Below are positions 61,529 to 64,000 of a DNA stretch of 64,000 nucleotides, in pieces. This DNA comes from Rhizobium cauense (GTDB lineage Bacteria; Pseudomonadota; Alphaproteobacteria; Rhizobiales; Rhizobiaceae), in NCBI RefSeq assembly GCF_019511525.1, contig NZ_JAEUAT010000016.1, positions 62,001 to 126,000 of the forward strand, written 5' to 3'. The number at the start of each line of letters is the position of its first letter. Position 1 is the first letter of the stretch. The notes under the pieces were generated by a model, which saw only the letters and a list, made by a program, of their open reading frames with translations, was not told the DNA's origin and did not search any database. A program made the position numbers and the translations under genes.

Positions 61529-62116
61529 TCACCCGCCAATGTTTGAGTAGACGGATGTCAGTCGGCTCTTATAAGAGCGACCGTCCCCAAATGAAAGCGG
61601 ACGGATGTGCACCGCGGGTTCAACAGCTTTTTCGCTGAACGGGGCACAACCCTGACGACGACCGCATCGCCTAGGCAGACCCAAGCGACGACGCTACCGG
61701 TAACCTCTCAGTGCCTCGTCGATTCGGCGAATTATCCTACGCCGGACCGTGTTGCCGCAACCATCGTGGCCCCTGTCCCCAGCCCCGCAACCTGGACGGC
61801 GCCCTGAAGGCGGTCTGGATTTCGGCAGCGTAGCTTCTTCGCCCTCTCTGCTGGCAAAATCGATCACGGTGGTGCTGGCCTTCAGGTAGGTGCGGCTTGT
61901 TGCGCCGGCTGCGAAGGTCACTCACCCGAAAGAAGATATCTCACGGGGAGGGAGATCGATGAATGAAGCTGATTTCTTAAATATGGACCGAGAAGCCGCA
62001 GCTTGTGCTGCCGAGAGTGAACCACTGCAGCCATCGCCCGCGTCGTTGCAGCTATTCCGCCTTTCTTATCAAGCAAGGAATTGTTGCCGTCGGCGAAATC
62101 CAGATAGGCATCAAGC
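61529..62116. other. Gene-free stretch after the catabolic operon
   Basis: No convincing gene on either strand. A perfect 14-base palindrome, GCTCTTATAAGAGC, lies at 61565-61578, 37 bases after the operon, and GACGGATGT occurs twice nearby. The palindrome may end the transcript. Confidence 0.4.
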
Positions 62117-62340
62117 TTATCTAGCAATCTCGAAGACGTCAGCGTTGTCCTGAACGTCACGGAAGCCTTTGTAAGCAGCACGCATCAACATGCTAACATG
62201 CGTCCAATAGCAATATTCGATTTCCGCGATCAGTGTCGACCGCGACCAGACGACGTTACGGCGCAGTCCATCGTATTCGACGCTTCTCGTCCGCAGCTGG
62301 TCGAGCACAGGATTCAAGGCATGAGCGCTGATCCCAAGAA
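62117..62340 (-). pseudogene. C-terminal fragment of an ATP-dependent DNA ligase (LigD type)
   Basis: The frame encodes LRRNVVWSRSTLIAEIEYCY, then MRAAYKGFRDVQDNADVFEI. This resembles the end of the ligase OB domain of LigD (VWVxPxLVAEVEY...LRHxxFKGLRED). The nucleotidyl-transferase core with its KxDG lysine is absent, and the residues further upstream in the open frame are not recognised. No ku gene is nearby. It is a relic of a non-homologous end-joining ligase gene. Confidence 0.65.
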
Positions 62341-62891
62341 GGACGAAACGGCCGGAGGTGCAGTATCTCATGCATGTCCGGCCGTCCTGGGCGCTGTCGC
62401 GGCCGTCCGACCTAGGCCGACCCGGTGATCGCGATTTCCTAAGGCGTTTGTACCCCGGGGGCACGGGAAGAGCAAGCTGTCGCCTCGTGATGGCGGGCTC
62501 ATTCCCCCCTTCAGCGAGCTGACCCCATGTCATCACCGTCCTTGGTGACCAAGTTGTATCCTTCAGCGCATCGTTGACGACCTCGATGACATCCGACTGA
62601 GGCCGCGGTTTGCTGATAGCCACTTGTTGGTGCGCCCTGTCGGACCATGCACATTCGAAGAATAGATGATGGCTCTGCACTCAGGATGGCTGAACGAGGA
62701 CGCCGCCGAGTGGTGGGGACTGTTTCTCGAATTGCCTCACTCAGCGATATTGGTCAGCCGCGGTTTCAACCGGGTTAGGCGCCGACGAATCCTTAAAGTC
62801 AATGATCGGTCGGATTTTATCGAATCCTTTCCCTGGACCTTAATGGCCGTGCCGATATGGGACAGACATGCACGCATATGGAGTAGCGGGA
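62341..62891. other. Stretch without a recognised gene before the methyltransferase
   Basis: The minus-strand frame that ends in the ligase fragment is open to 62680, but its upper part is not recognised. A plus-strand frame at 62666-63181 overlaps the methyltransferase in another phase and is taken as a shadow. Confidence 0.35.
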
Positions 62892-64000
62892 ATGGATCTG
62901 GAAGCATTCGGGGCAGCGAAAAACAAAATCATGTCGTTGCAGCGGGACATGATTGGCCTGGCAATGCGGATGTCCGACGCCTTCGACGATCTCGAGAAAG
63001 CAGCACCTCTCAAGGAGGTTCGCGAGCAGCTTCGCGTCGAGTGCGGTCTGGCTCCTTCCGACATCAGGTTCTTTGCCGGGCTGCGCGCCAAGCTCGACGG
63101 ACGTCTTTCGAAGAACGCCCGCAAGCGCCTTTCGCTTTCCTCGATGCGCTCACTTGCAGCGGCCAGTGCCGAAACGCGTGAAATCGCGTTTGCGACGATT
63201 GCCGCGGGATCGGTAGTTACGTCAGCTGACGTCTCCAAGATCCGTAACCGCCTTCGCCGGGATCGTACTTCATTACACGCCCAGTGGGAGACGAAGCGCT
63301 CGCGGATGGTTGCCCGCGCAGTCTCCGCAAAGGCGTTGGTGGCCGTTGAAGCGCTCGATGAGCGCGTCGCTAAACTGATGAGGGGACTCTATGATCTGCA
63401 CCCCGAACGGAGCCTTGAAGATTACGAACGCCTGAAACGCGTTCGCATGAAGTCTGCGAATGGGATACTGGCAGACTTCGATCGGCTGTTTGGCAGCGAT
63501 CAACTCGCTGCCGCCGATTGGATCAACCTGGATGAAGACGATCCCGCTCGTCGTTTTGGCCGCGCCCGCCACGCGCTGCAGTACCTTGCGCGCGGCCAGT
63601 TCGGTCGAGGCCACACGGCCTTCGGCGAAGAAGGCGACGGAGAGCGGCATGAATTGGTCAACGCGCTTTCAGTGCTGTCCGGCGTGATTGGCCGTCTCCC
63701 TCTTCATACACGACCCCGCAATAGCAACAGAAAGCTTCGGATATCCGCGCCACGCCGCCTGACCGCCGTCGAACTCTGCGCGGGCGCTGGCGGGATGCTT
63801 CTCGGCATGCACGCTTCCGGTTTCGACCATCTCGCAGCCGTAGAGATGAATCCGAAGGCCGCCGCCACGCTTCGCCGCAATATGCCCTCGCTCAATGTGC
63901 TCGAAGCCGATATCCGCAATGTCGACTTCACCCAATATCGTGGCGTGGACGTCGTTGTCGGAGGTCTGCCCTGCCAACCCTATTCGATCCTCGGAGCTAG
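62892..64000 (+). CDS. C5-cytosine DNA methyltransferase with long N-terminal extension, 3' end outside window
   Basis: The frame is open from ATG 62892 (GGAG 8 bases upstream) to the window edge, 369 codons. Residues 1 to about 285 are a helical, charged region (MDLEAFGAAKNKIMSLQRDM, then ARKRLSLSSMRSLAAASAET, then LQYLARGQFGRGHTAFGEEG) with no recognised family. From residue 290 the methyltransferase core starts: motif I VELCAGAGGMLLGMHASGFD for SAM binding, an acidic residue after strand 2 (AAVEMNP), DIRNVDF, and motif IV GLPCQPYS with catalytic Cys361. It methylates cytosine at C5 in a DNA target. The extension may bind DNA or a partner. The partner restriction or defence genes, if any, lie to the right. 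Confidence 0.87.
   Translation, partial: MDLEAFGAAKNKIMSLQRDMIGLAMRMSDAFDDLEKAAPLKEVREQLRVECGLAPSDIRFFAGLRAKLDGRLSKNARKRLSLSSMRSLAAASAETREIAFATIAAGSVVTSADVSKIRNRLRRDRTSLHAQWETKRSRMVARAVSAKALVAVEALDERVAKLMRGLYDLHPERSLEDYERLKRVRMKSANGILADFDRLFGSDQLAAADWINLDEDDPARRFGRARHALQYLARGQFGRGHTAFGEEGDGERHELVNALSVLSGVIGRLPLHTRPRNSNRKLRISAPRRLTAVELCAGAGGMLLGMHASGFDHLAAVEMNPKAAATLRRNMPSLNVLEADIRNVDFTQYRGVDVVVGGLPCQPYSILGA

Noticed and set aside
62666..63181. A 171-codon plus-strand frame overlapping the methyltransferase start.
   Set aside because: The methyltransferase frame has a ribosome-binding site and clear motifs; this frame has neither and is a shadow in GC-rich DNA.

Overview
The window reads as accessory DNA, probably plasmid- or chromid-borne, from an alphaproteobacterium of the order Rhizobiales (Rhizobium/Sinorhizobium/Agrobacterium type). 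Support comes from the C4-type 5-aminolevulinate synthase remnant, the many FixJ-type response regulators, the DUF992 and HdeD proteins, the cyanide-insensitive-type cytochrome bd oxidase and the short overlapping operons in GC-rich sequence. No rRNA, complete tRNA, CRISPR array, replication or conjugation gene is visible. Genus-level assignment is inference.

Layout. 1-3905: an RND efflux pump (adaptor cut by the window edge, plus the inner-membrane pump). 3988-7905: a very small membrane protein, cydAB (cioAB-like), and a decayed hemA. 8016-11451: signalling module A (FixJ-type regulator, stand-alone receiver, multi-PAS histidine kinase). 11830-16194: organic-acid genes (Tat-exported oxalate decarboxylase, acetoacetate decarboxylase, PoxB-type pyruvate:quinone oxidoreductase, tautomerase). 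16594-19893: ytcA-mdtN-mdtO-like efflux genes. 20185-28089: an exported hydrolase and a complete malonate decarboxylase operon mdcACDEGBFH. 28306-39935: a decay zone mixing small exported proteins, a transglutaminase-like protein, HdeD, a shortened ClC and CorA with remnants of tnpB, a PfpI protein, an XRE regulator, a NUDIX hydrolase, a nucleotide cyclase and moaA. 40161-42639: an FdhF/YdeP-type molybdoenzyme behind a structured leader that ends in an intrinsic terminator. 42738-46611: signalling module B, in which kinase, FixJ-type regulator and receiver are all frameshifted, then a lipoprotein and an intact FixJ-type regulator. 46930-52491: a truncated ATPase regulator, fetB with a cut fetA fused head-on to a cut ridA, small enzymes, an SDR remnant and a DJ-1/PfpI protein. 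52554-61528: a divergent catabolic locus with a sugar-type ABC transporter and GntR regulator on the minus strand, and two dehydrogenases, an aldehyde dehydrogenase and an esterase on the plus strand. 62117-64000: a DNA-ligase remnant and the first part of a C5-cytosine methyltransferase with a long N-terminal extension.

How it fits together (inference). Oxalate decarboxylase would release formate, and the FdhF/YdeP-type enzyme could be a formate user. PoxB feeds electrons to ubiquinone and the bd oxidase consumes ubiquinol. Malonate decarboxylation yields acetate, as does PoxB. A shared sequence box lies before cydA, the FixJ-type regulator of module A, the molybdoenzyme leader and the receiver of module B. 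It suggests that FixJ-type regulators tie respiration, formate-type metabolism and their own synthesis together.

The most interesting points are this four-copy box, the attenuator-like or small-RNA leader before the molybdoenzyme, the unassigned transporter-dehydrogenase locus at 52.5-61.5 kb, and the N-terminally extended methyltransferase at the right edge.
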